From: Spirochaetaceae bacterium
GTDB lineage: Bacteria > Spirochaetota > Spirochaetia > SZUA-6 > Bin103
DNA: 64,000 nt
Direction: 5' to 3'
NCBI GenBank assembly: GCA_028821475.1
Contig: JAPPGB010000148.1
Span: 30,340 to 94,339, forward strand
Shown here one piece after another: positions 51,660 through 59,493 of the stretch; position 1 is the stretch's first letter, and each line of letters starts with the position of its first letter. The notes below the pieces were generated by a model. The model saw only the letters and a program-made list of their open reading frames with translations, had not been told where the DNA came from and made no database searches. The position numbers and the translations under genes were made by a program.

Positions 51660-52997
51660 TTAGAAGCCGGCCAGGATGTCGTTGGCCTGCTTGACGGTGG
51701 CGTCGACCGCCTCTTCGACCGTTATGTCGCCTCGCACCGCGTTCTCGACCTCGGTGTCCATCACGTTGTAGGCGATCCGGAACGCGTCCGCCTGGCGTGG
51801 TACCAGCGGCGTGAGCGCCTTCTCGCCGAGCATCACGTCCATGATCATGTCCACGTCCACGTAGCTCCACAGGTCGCGGAAGGTGGACGAGTTGATCACC
51901 TTGATGTTGGGCGGCAGCCGGAACGGCAGGCCCAGGTCGAAGCGCACCTGCCACGACTCCTCATCCACCATCGAGGTGACGAAGTCCCACGCCAGCAGCT
52001 TGTCGGGCACGCCGACCGAGATTCCGAGACTGTTGCCGTCCGCCCACGCGGCGAAGCCATTGGGTCCGGCCGGGAACGGCACGATGTCCCACTCCCACGG
52101 CTCTTCCCAGCGGATGTGGCGCAGCATGATGGTGGCCGCGCTCTGCCGTCCGATCGCCACCTTGCCGGAGTTGAAGGAGATGCCGATCTCGCTCGCCTGC
52201 ATCTCCGGCGGCGGCGCCACCTCGTGCACGCGCACCAGGTCGACCAGCAACTGCAGCGCATCGTGCACCTGGGGGGTGTCGAAGGTGATCTCGGTGAAGT
52301 CCTCGTTGAACAGCCGCCCGCCGTGGGCCCACACGGCGGTCATGATCGGCACCGGGTTGTCGCCCATGTTCACCATGCCGTACTGGTCGGGGACGCCGTC
52401 GCCATCCTCGTCGACGGTGAGCGCCTTGGCCGCTTCGATGGCGTTGGACCAGGTCCAGGCGCCGCGGTTGTACATCTCGATCGGCGTCTCCAGCCCCGCC
52501 TCCTCGAACATGGTCTTGTTGTAGACCAGGATGTGGGCGGTGGCGTTGTAGGGGATGCCGGTGAGCTGGCCATCGAAGATGAACTGCTTGTGCTGCGGGT
52601 AGTCCTCGATGTTGAAGTCGACGTCGCCCTGCACCAGCTCGTTCAGGGAGATGATGCGCTCGTTGGCCCACAGGTTGGCGAACGGCGTCGGCCAGCCGAA
52701 GATGATGTCCGGCGCCTGCCCGCCGGCCACCATGGTGTCCAGCTTCTCCTTCCACTGCGGGAACGGCGCGATCAGCGGTTCGATGGTGTCACCGGGGTTG
52801 CGCTCCTCCCAGCGCGCGATCAACGCCTCGTCCTGGGTGATGTCGTCGGGGCCGCCGAAGCGCAGGTAGGTCATCTCGATCGGTCCGCGCTCCTCCTCGG
52901 CGGCGGCGCCCTCCGCGTCGGCGGCGGCGAACACGCTGCCCGCGACCATGGCGGACAGCAACACGGCGATGATCGGTACGATGCGTAGTCGATTCAT
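51660..52997 (-). CDS. Family 1 (sugar-type) ABC solute-binding protein
   Basis: A 445-residue exported protein with a consensus AAAGGAGGATCAG ribosome site. The signal peptide IIAVLLSAMVAGSVFA is followed by AADAEGAAAEEE. RWEERNPGDTIEPLIAPFPQ, KLDTMVAGGQAPDIIFGWPT and GIPYNATAHILVYNKTMFEE are typical of SBP_bac_1. EDGDGVPDQYGM is an insert common in this group. It is the likely receptor for the permeases at 46822-48572, although it faces the other way and is separated from them by the TIR genes. Confidence 0.92.
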   Translation of the reverse strand: MNRLRIVPIIAVLLSAMVAGSVFAAADAEGAAAEEERGPIEMTYLRFGGPDDITQDEALIARWEERNPGDTIEPLIAPFPQWKEKLDTMVAGGQAPDIIFGWPTPFANLWANERIISLNELVQGDVDFNIEDYPQHKQFIFDGQLTGIPYNATAHILVYNKTMFEEAGLETPIEMYNRGAWTWSNAIEAAKALTVDEDGDGVPDQYGMVNMGDNPVPIMTAVWAHGGRLFNEDFTEITFDTPQVHDALQLLVDLVRVHEVAPPPEMQASEIGISFNSGKVAIGRQSAATIMLRHIRWEEPWEWDIVPFPAGPNGFAAWADGNSLGISVGVPDKLLAWDFVTSMVDEESWQVRFDLGLPFRLPPNIKVINSSTFRDLWSYVDVDMIMDVMLGEKALTPLVPRQADAFRIAYNVMDTEVENAVRGDITVEEAVDATVKQANDILAGF

Positions 52998-53176
52998 CTG
53001 ATCCTCCTTTGGGAATCTGGGGATGACTCAGTATTGGCGCGCCTCGAACCCGCGTCAACAGCGTCTGGCGGCCGTGGCGCTCGCGCGGCCGCCGGATCGG
53101 CGGTGCGGAGGTGGATAACGGCGCCGTGCGGCGCCGGGTAGCGCAATCGGCGCCGTGGGTATACAGTGGCAGGGTA

Positions 53177-54184
53177 ATGAAGTACGAGAGGGAGCAACTC
53201 GCAGGCGGATTGTCGGTGCCGTGCGCCCGGCTGCGCCTGGCCGCTAACGGAAGTCCGTCGCCCGCAGGCCGAATGGCCGAGGAGATATTCCGGCTCGTGG
53301 ACACCGAGGGCGCGCTGCTCATTCGGGACACCGGCCTCGGCACGCCGCACGAGTTCGCCGCGTTCCTGCAGGCGGTCGACTTCCGCCCGCACTCCTACGT
53401 CGGCGGCACCACGCCGCGCACCGAATACGCCGCCGGCGTGTACTCCGCCACCGACCTGCCTCCGCAGCGTGGCATCCTGCTGCACCAGGAGATGGCGTAC
53501 CTCGACGACGTGCCGGACTACGTCGCGTTCTTCTGCCAGGAACCCGCCGAGCACGGCCAGAAGACCAACCTGATCGGCGACATGCGGGCGTTCACGGAGC
53601 AGTTGCCCGAGCACTTCGAGCGGCGGTTCCGTGGCAAGCGCGCCTGCCTGCGCCGCCGGTTGCCGCCGGAGGGAGAGAGTAACGGGGCCTACAAGGACAG
53701 GAAGAGCTGGCAGGAGTCGCTGGGCACCGGCGACCGCCGGGAAGCGCAGACGATTGCGCGGCGGCGCGGCTGGGACCTGGCCTGGACCGACGACGACTAC
53801 CTGGAGATTACCCAGGAGCCGGCGCGCTTCTTCCGCCCGCACCCGGTTCACGGTGAGCTGTGGTGCACGCAGGCCATGGGCTTTCAGCCGGAGTCGTGGC
53901 GCCTGATGGCGGAACGGGATGGCAGAACCGCGGAAGCCGAGCGATTGACGGAAGCAATGGCCACCGCTCCGGAGAGCCTCAACCGCATGATCATGGAAGA
54001 CGGCACCACCATCTCCGTCGAGGAGTGCCGGACGTGGTTCAAGATGGTGTGCGACCTGGAAAAACCGTACGCGCTCGGGCGCGGCGAGGTGATCATCCTC
54101 GACAACATGCTCACCGCGCATGGGCGGTCCACGTTCACCGGCACCCGGCGGATGTTCGCCGCGCTCGGCGACCGGGCGGGCTAG
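53177..54184 (+). CDS. TauD/TfdA-type Fe(II)/2-oxoglutarate dioxygenase
   Basis: A 335-residue protein starting MKYEREQLAGGLSVPC. RGILLHQEMAYLDDVPDYVA holds the HxE iron ligands. GRGEVIILDNMLTAHGRSTF holds the distal His, followed by the 2-oxoglutarate-binding Arg in TGTRRMFAAL. The length and motifs fit the TauD/SyrP-like group that hydroxylates small molecules or cleaves sulfonates. The next gene is a sulfatase, so a role in sulfur or sulfated-substrate use is possible but unproven. The stop coincides with the start of a MITE-like repeat. Confidence 0.87.
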   Translation: MKYEREQLAGGLSVPCARLRLAANGSPSPAGRMAEEIFRLVDTEGALLIRDTGLGTPHEFAAFLQAVDFRPHSYVGGTTPRTEYAAGVYSATDLPPQRGILLHQEMAYLDDVPDYVAFFCQEPAEHGQKTNLIGDMRAFTEQLPEHFERRFRGKRACLRRRLPPEGESNGAYKDRKSWQESLGTGDRREAQTIARRRGWDLAWTDDDYLEITQEPARFFRPHPVHGELWCTQAMGFQPESWRLMAERDGRTAEAERLTEAMATAPESLNRMIMEDGTTISVEECRTWFKMVCDLEKPYALGRGEVIILDNMLTAHGRSTFTGTRRMFAALGDRAG

Positions 54185-54341
54185 CAGCCCGTGACGAAAC
54201 ACCGGCCGCTTGAGTGCGGCGATGCATCCCGTCCGGCCGCGTTGCGCCTCGCTCACGTGTGGCGGACATGCTCACACGTCGCGCGTTGCCGGCGGGGCGC
54301 CTCGCCACTGTCGGTGCGACGCCGGGTTCACCACGGGCTGC
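54183..54341. repeat. MITE-like palindromic repeat, copy B
   Basis: Related along its whole length to 42469-42629, with terminal inverted repeats AGCAGCCCGTGACGAAAC and GGTTCACCACGGGCTGC. Like copy A, it begins right at the TAG stop of the upstream gene (sequence CTAGCA in both). The middle carries a further inverted repeat (CACGTGT/ACACGT). Confidence 0.7.
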
Positions 54342-54390
54342 CGCGCACCCGGCGACCGAGACCTGACGGCCGGCTTTCGACCCGCCTCCC

Positions 54391-56289
54391 ATGAACGAGC
54401 CCCGCACGGCCGGCCGGCCCAACATCCTGTGGGTGTCGGTGGAGGACATCAATCCGCTGCTCGGCTGCTATGGCGACCGCTACGCCCGGACCCCCCACCT
54501 CGACGCGCTCGCCGCCGAAAGCATCCGCTACACCAACGCGCACTCCATGGCGCCGGTGTGCTCGGTGTCGCGCGCCGCCATCATCACCGGGGTGGCGTCG
54601 TTCGCGCTCGGCACCCACCACCATCGCTCGCGCGTCGCCGCACCCGAGCACCTGCGCCTGCTGCCGGCGTACCTGCGCGACGCCGGCTACTTCACCTCCA
54701 ACTGCGTCAAGACCGACTACAACCTGGCCGGCACCGGGAACCCGCGCACCGAGGCGGAGACCCCGATCATGGCGGAGGCATGGAACGCCTGGAGCGGCGA
54801 GGCGCACTGGCGGCAGCGGAACCCCGGCCAGCCGTTCTTCTCGGTGTTCAACTACACCGAGTGCCATTCGTCCGTGACCTGGGACCGGAAACAGGCGATC
54901 GAGACGATCCGCGCCGAGCGCCTGACGCTGCTTGAGCCGGACGACTTCCACGATCCCGACGAGGCGCCGCTGCCGCCCTTTCACCCCGACATCCCCGAGT
55001 TCCGCACGGCATGGGCGGACTACTACGACGCCATAACCCAGATCGACTACCACGTCGGCCGCCACCTGGCCGAGCTGCAGGAAGACGGCGTGTGGGACGA
55101 CACCATCGTGGTGTTCTGGGCCGACCACGGCACCGGCATGCTGCGCGCCAAGCACTGGGGATGGGAGCAGGGCGACCACGTGCCGCTGATGGTGCGCTTC
55201 CCGCCGCGCTGGCGGCACCTCGCCCCGGCTGCCCCTGGAGCGGTAGTGGATGAGCCGGTCACCACCATGGACCTGGCCGCCTCCACGCTCACCATGATCG
55301 GCCTGCCGGTGCCGGACTACATGCACAGCCGCCCCGTCCTGTGCGCGGGCGCCGCCCACCGCCCGTACGTGGTGACCGGCCGCGACCGCCTCGACACCCG
55401 CTTCGAGCTGATCCGCTCGCTGCGCGCCCGCCACTACCGCTACCAGCGCAACTTCTTCCCGCACCTGCCCTACTTCCCTTATGAGACCTCGATCTACTGG
55501 TCCGGCTACATCCACGCCTGGGACCGCGTTGCGCGCGCCGGCGATCTGGCCGGCCCGCAGCGCCAGATCGCGGCGCAGCGCAAGCCGTTCGAGGAACTTT
55601 ACGACGGCGCCGCCGACCCCTGGTTCGTGGACGACCTGGTGCCCGCCGGCGAGCACGCCGCGGTGGCCGACGAGATGCGCGGCCAGCTCTACGACTGGAT
55701 GATCGAGCACCGCGACCTGGGCCTGATCGACGAGCCCGAGCTGCACGAACGCGCCGCCGGCGGCCCGCTGTGGCTGGTCGGCCGGCAGTGCGGCAACTAC
55801 GAGGAAATCCTGGACACCGCCGACCTGAGCCGGCGCGGGGTAGGGCAGCGGGCCGAGCTGCTGCGCCGGCTGGCGGACCCCGACTCCGCGATCCGGTTCT
55901 GGGCGGTCACCGGCCTGGTGATCCTGCGCTGCGCCGACCAGACGGTGGTGGACGCGTTCACGGTCGCACTCGGCGACCCCGCGGTGAGCGTGCGGATCGC
56001 CGCCGCCGACGGCCTGTTCCGCCTGCGCCGCTTTGCCGCCGGCCTGCCGGCCCTGATCGCCGCGCTCGACCACCCACTGCCGGTCACCCGCGGCCGCGCC
56101 GCCAACGTGCTCGACTCGCAGCCCCCCTCCGCCGCCCCCCACCTGCAGCCGGCCCGGGAGCCGTTGCGCCGCGCCATCGAAGCACTGAGCGGCAGCCTGC
56201 ACGACGTCCAGTACCGCTTCCCCATGGAACGCGCCGTACACGCCATAGGCGGCTCCACCGCCTACTACCGCTGGCCCGAAGAACCGTAG
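54391..56289 (+). CDS. Sulfatase with C-terminal HEAT-like repeats
   Basis: A 632-residue protein. NILWVSVEDINPLLGCYGDR supplies the first metal-binding Asp pair. The formylglycine site reads APVCSVSRAAIITG: C-x-x-S-R is kept but the usual Pro/Ala two residues after Cys is Val. DTIVVFWADHGTGM carries the DH metal ligands, and AKHWGWEQGDHVPLMVRF the C-terminal active-site Lys/His. After about residue 490, helical repeats (LADPDSAIRFWAVTGLVILR; GDPAVSVRIAAADGLFRLRR) form a HEAT-like tail. No signal peptide is evident. It should cleave a sulfate ester, provided a formylglycine-generating enzyme modifies the Cys. Confidence 0.88.
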   Translation: MNEPRTAGRPNILWVSVEDINPLLGCYGDRYARTPHLDALAAESIRYTNAHSMAPVCSVSRAAIITGVASFALGTHHHRSRVAAPEHLRLLPAYLRDAGYFTSNCVKTDYNLAGTGNPRTEAETPIMAEAWNAWSGEAHWRQRNPGQPFFSVFNYTECHSSVTWDRKQAIETIRAERLTLLEPDDFHDPDEAPLPPFHPDIPEFRTAWADYYDAITQIDYHVGRHLAELQEDGVWDDTIVVFWADHGTGMLRAKHWGWEQGDHVPLMVRFPPRWRHLAPAAPGAVVDEPVTTMDLAASTLTMIGLPVPDYMHSRPVLCAGAAHRPYVVTGRDRLDTRFELIRSLRARHYRYQRNFFPHLPYFPYETSIYWSGYIHAWDRVARAGDLAGPQRQIAAQRKPFEELYDGAADPWFVDDLVPAGEHAAVADEMRGQLYDWMIEHRDLGLIDEPELHERAAGGPLWLVGRQCGNYEEILDTADLSRRGVGQRAELLRRLADPDSAIRFWAVTGLVILRCADQTVVDAFTVALGDPAVSVRIAAADGLFRLRRFAAGLPALIAALDHPLPVTRGRAANVLDSQPPSAAPHLQPAREPLRRAIEALSGSLHDVQYRFPMERAVHAIGGSTAYYRWPEEP

Positions 56290-56290
56290 C
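56240..56290. repeat. 51-bp direct repeat, left copy (sulfatase 3' end)
   Basis: The last ~16 codons of the sulfatase gene (AIGGSTAYYRWPEEP plus stop) recur at 61112-61162 in the same orientation with only two or three mismatches. The two copies bracket 56291-61111. Confidence 0.85.
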
Positions 56291-56292
56291 AT

Positions 56293-56742
56293 ATGCAGCT
56301 ACTACGCAAGGTCCCTCCGCTGGTAGTCGCGGTCGCTCTGGTGTTGCTGGTTACGGCCTGCTCGAAGGGTCCGGGAGAGAGTCCACCCTCGCTGCCGTCG
56401 TGGTCGCCCCCGTCGTGGATGCACGGCTCTTGGACAGCTACCGGCGTCATGGAGAGCGTCACCATGGAGGCCACCGCGCACAACCTGGTGATCGAGATTG
56501 ATTTCGGCGAAGCGCCGTTCCGGTTCGACCTGAAGCAGAAATCGGCTAGCGGTGCAACCATCCTGCATCACCGCTATATCATGAATGGTCAACGTAACTA
56601 TTCCGTGTCGATTGCGGAAGGGGAGGCCCGCGACGAATTCGACTGTGCCGAGGTGGACGCTACCACTATGGACTGCTTCTGGACCCACATAACCCGAACG
56701 GACGAGACAACCATCGGGCCCTTCCGTTTGACGAGACTCTAG
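56293..56742 (+). CDS. Predicted lipoprotein of unknown function
   Basis: A 149-residue protein with a lipoprotein signal (PLVVAVALVLLVTACSKGPG; lipobox LVTAC). The mature part is a compact beta-rich domain (SWMHGSWTATGVMESVTMEA; VIEIDFGEAPFRFDLKQKSA) ending GPFRLTRL, with a Cys pair in FDCAEVDATTMDCFW. No family is recognised. It starts 3 bases after the sulfatase stop, at the left edge of the repeat-bounded cassette. A signal-less paralogue follows. Confidence 0.65.
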   Translation: MQLLRKVPPLVVAVALVLLVTACSKGPGESPPSLPSWSPPSWMHGSWTATGVMESVTMEATAHNLVIEIDFGEAPFRFDLKQKSASGATILHHRYIMNGQRNYSVSIAEGEARDEFDCAEVDATTMDCFWTHITRTDETTIGPFRLTRL

Positions 56743-56765
56743 GCGCACCTGTGTCGCCATGGTAA

Positions 56766-57347
56766 CGCAGCCCGTCCTCGAGCGACGGCGTCAGGTCGCG
56801 ACCGGAGTGGTCGCCTCCCCGGTGGATGCACGGGACCTGGAAGGGTTCCGAGGAGCCGGCGAGCGCCACGCTGGAGGCGTCCGTTCGTGAGCTGGTGTTC
56901 ACGGTCCTGGAAGTTGGAGCGTCGCTGCGGTTCGGCGTTGCCCGGATGAGCCGGGAGGGAGTGGCGTCCATACAGCGCGACCACGGGTCCTTGTACGGCA
57001 ACCGGTGGTTCGCGGTCGTGATCACCAGCTACAACGGTGACGTGGACGCGTTCCGCTGCTCCGAGACCGGCCCCGCCACCCTGTATTGCGAGTGGAATCC
57101 GCCACACCGGCGAATCATCGGTGTGCCGGTGGTCAGGCAACCTGCAACCACGCAACCACGGGCGGCGGAGGAGGGGGTGCGGCGCAACATGGAGGGGGAG
57201 GACCTGCTGCTGTGGGACTCGATGCTGTTGGCGCGGCAAGTGGAGCATCACGAGCGTCGTGCGCATCCGGCAGCATGGGATTATCCCTGGCTACTTTCGC
57301 AACAGCGTTGCGGTGGGGCCGCGGCGGCAGGTAGTGTAGGGAAATGA
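56766..57347 (+). pseudogene. Signal-less paralogue of the lipoprotein gene
   Basis: The frame reads SPPRWMHGTWKGSEEPASAT, then LVFTVLEVGASLRFGV and DAFRCSETGPATLYCEW, matching the mature domain of the preceding lipoprotein, including WMHG and the Cys pair. An in-frame stop at 56763 leaves no room for a signal peptide, and after about 57110 the similarity ends and the frame runs on. An ATG at 56826 could start a shortened cytoplasmic form, but decay of a tandem duplicate is more likely. Confidence 0.55.
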
Positions 57348-57640
57348 CACAGGGAGGCGTCTTCGCACCTTTTTCACTCGCTCCGCTTGATTACCACGCG
57401 TCCACGCGTGCGTGCGACCCTCACCGCCGCGGTGCGACAAGACTGCGCCGGAGCCGGCGTGTCGGGCTCCTGAGTGTGTTGGTCGCGCTGCTGGTGAGCG
57501 GATGTTTCGGGGCCGTGGAGATAGTTGTGGTCGAAGAAGATCAGCATGGCGACTCGCGGCTGCCGGCCGGCACCTACTACGTGCGCATCGAAGGCTTCCT
57601 GTTGACGACGGTCGGACGCTACCGCCTGTTCATCGAATGA
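57344..57640 (+). CDS. Short lipoprotein-like protein
   Basis: A 98-residue frame with a hydrophobic segment and lipobox-like end (VGLLSVLVALLVSGCFGAVE), then a short mature part (LPAGTYYVRIEGFLLTTVGR). The sequence before the hydrophobic segment is not protein-like, so the true start may be downstream. Its TGA overlaps the ATG of the following ATPase gene in ATGA, which supports translation through this frame. No family is recognised. Confidence 0.4.
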   Translation: MTQGGVFAPFSLAPLDYHASTRACDPHRRGATRLRRSRRVGLLSVLVALLVSGCFGAVEIVVVEEDQHGDSRLPAGTYYVRIEGFLLTTVGRYRLFIE

Positions 57641-59451
57641 TGGCCGTGCAGGAGACGACCGCGTACCCGCGCATTCCCTACGGCGAGTCGGACTTCAGGC
57701 GCATCCGCCTGAACCGGTGGCTGTACGTCGACAAGACCCGCTTCCTGCGCCGGCTGGAGCGGGAGCGCTACGCCTTCCTGATCCGCCCGCGCCGCTTCGG
57801 CAAGTCGCTGTGGGTGTCGCTGCTGGAGAACTACTACGACCGCTGGTGGGGCCACGAGTTCGACGCCGTGTTCGCCGGCACCGACATCGGGCGCAACCCG
57901 ACCTCGGAGCATCACCGCTACGTGGTGCTGCGCTTCGATTTCTCGGCGGTCAACGACAAGCTCGAGACGCTGGAGCGGGAGTTCGAGACCTACTGCCTCA
58001 TCGAACTCAGGGGAGCCCTGGAGCGGCATCCCGACCTGTTTCCCGAAGCAGCGCGGCAGCGCATCCTCAGCTCCCCGTCCATCGCCACCAGGCTCAGCGA
58101 GTTGTTCCGGTACGCGGGCGACCACGACATCCCGCTGTACGTGCTGATCGACGAGTACGACAACTTCGCCAACACCGTACTGGCACATCACGGCGCGCAG
58201 GCGTACGAATCCCTCACCCACGGCGGCGGCTTCTACCGCAACTTCTTCGCCACCCTGAAGGCTGGTACCGCGCGCAGCGGCGGCGGCATCGATCGCCTGT
58301 TCATCACCGGGGTGTCGCCGGTCACCATGGACGACGTGACCAGCGGCTTCAACATCGGCAAGAACATCAGCCTGCACCCGGACTTCAACGAGATGGTCGG
58401 CTTCACCGAGGCGGAGGTGCGACGCCTGGTCGAGACCTACCGGGACCTGGGCGTGTTCAACCAGGAAGTCGCTACCGCCATGGGCACCATGGGCCAGTGG
58501 TACAATGGCTACCGATTCGCGAGGACGGCCGACACCGATCTCTACAACTCGGACATGGTGCTCTACTACTTGGACAACTCGATCCCGAACCGAGAGGTAC
58601 CGGAATACCTGATCGACACCAACGTGCGCATCGACTACGGCAAGCTGCGCCACCTGCTGGTGACCGGGCGGCAGCTCAACGGCAACTTCGACCTGCTGCG
58701 CGACGTCATCGCCGAGGAGCAGGTGGATACTCGCATCCAGCCCGGCTTTCCGCTGAAGGATCTCACCAAGCGGGAGAACTTCCTGTCCCTGATGCACTAC
58801 TTCGGGCTGCTGAGCATCCGCCACGTGCAGGGCGTGTTGCCGCGGCTGGCGATCCCGAACCAGACCGTGAAGCGGCTGATGTACGGCTACCTGCGCGACG
58901 CCTACCGCGACGTGGGGGTGTTCGCGGTCAACCTGTTCCGGTTCGAGCAGTTGATGATGCGGATGGCCAACGCGGGCGAGTGGCGACCGGTACTGGAGTT
59001 CCTGAGCGAGGCGATCGCGCGGCAGACCGGGATACTCGACTACATCAGTGGCGAGAAGGTCATACAGGGGTTCCTGGCCGCCTACCTGAGCGTGACCGAC
59101 TACTACGTGTTCCGCTCGGAGGCGGAACTGGGCAAGGGGCACGCGGACATCTGCCTGGAGCCGCTGGCGGCCCGCTATCCGCACCTGCAGCGTGGCTACC
59201 TGATCGAGCTGAAGTACCTCAATCGCCGTCGGCGCTTGCAGCGCTCTGAGTGCCCTCAGCGCGGCGAGTCGGCGGACGACGCCGGCGTGGCGGCGGCGGC
59301 CGGACAGGCGACGGCGCAACTCAAGCGGTACCTGGCGGACGAGCGGCTGGCGCGGCAGTTTCCGGGCGTGCGGTTCACGGGCCTCGCGGTCGTGTTCCAC
59401 GGCTGGGAGCTGGCATACTGCGACGCCGTGACGTCCGAGTCGTCCGAGTGA
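57637..59451 (+). CDS. AAA-ATPase-like/PD-(D/E)XK (PDDEXK_9) protein 1
   Basis: A 604-residue protein. IPYGESDFRRIRLNRWLYVD with KTRFLRRLE opens the AAA-ATPase-like domain (PF09820). The degenerate Walker A is LIRPRRFGKSLWVSLLENYY, and YVLIDEYDNFAN is Walker B. The C-terminal domain (FRSEAELGKGHADICLEPLA; RGYLIELKYL) holds the D and ExK of a PD-(D/E)XK nuclease (PDDEXK_9). Such proteins are numerous in host-associated and marine bacteria and of unknown function. A paralogue follows after 42 bases. Confidence 0.88.
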   Translation: MMAVQETTAYPRIPYGESDFRRIRLNRWLYVDKTRFLRRLERERYAFLIRPRRFGKSLWVSLLENYYDRWWGHEFDAVFAGTDIGRNPTSEHHRYVVLRFDFSAVNDKLETLEREFETYCLIELRGALERHPDLFPEAARQRILSSPSIATRLSELFRYAGDHDIPLYVLIDEYDNFANTVLAHHGAQAYESLTHGGGFYRNFFATLKAGTARSGGGIDRLFITGVSPVTMDDVTSGFNIGKNISLHPDFNEMVGFTEAEVRRLVETYRDLGVFNQEVATAMGTMGQWYNGYRFARTADTDLYNSDMVLYYLDNSIPNREVPEYLIDTNVRIDYGKLRHLLVTGRQLNGNFDLLRDVIAEEQVDTRIQPGFPLKDLTKRENFLSLMHYFGLLSIRHVQGVLPRLAIPNQTVKRLMYGYLRDAYRDVGVFAVNLFRFEQLMMRMANAGEWRPVLEFLSEAIARQTGILDYISGEKVIQGFLAAYLSVTDYYVFRSEAELGKGHADICLEPLAARYPHLQRGYLIELKYLNRRRRLQRSECPQRGESADDAGVAAAAGQATAQLKRYLADERLARQFPGVRFTGLAVVFHGWELAYCDAVTSESSE

Positions 59452-59493
59452 AGTCTTGTAGCGCGAGGCGCCGGTCCGGGGTAGCATGAGCCG

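Noticed and set aside
54328..56292. Long minus-strand frame opposite the sulfatase
   Set aside because: GC-driven shadow without motifs; the sulfatase motifs are unambiguous on the plus strand.
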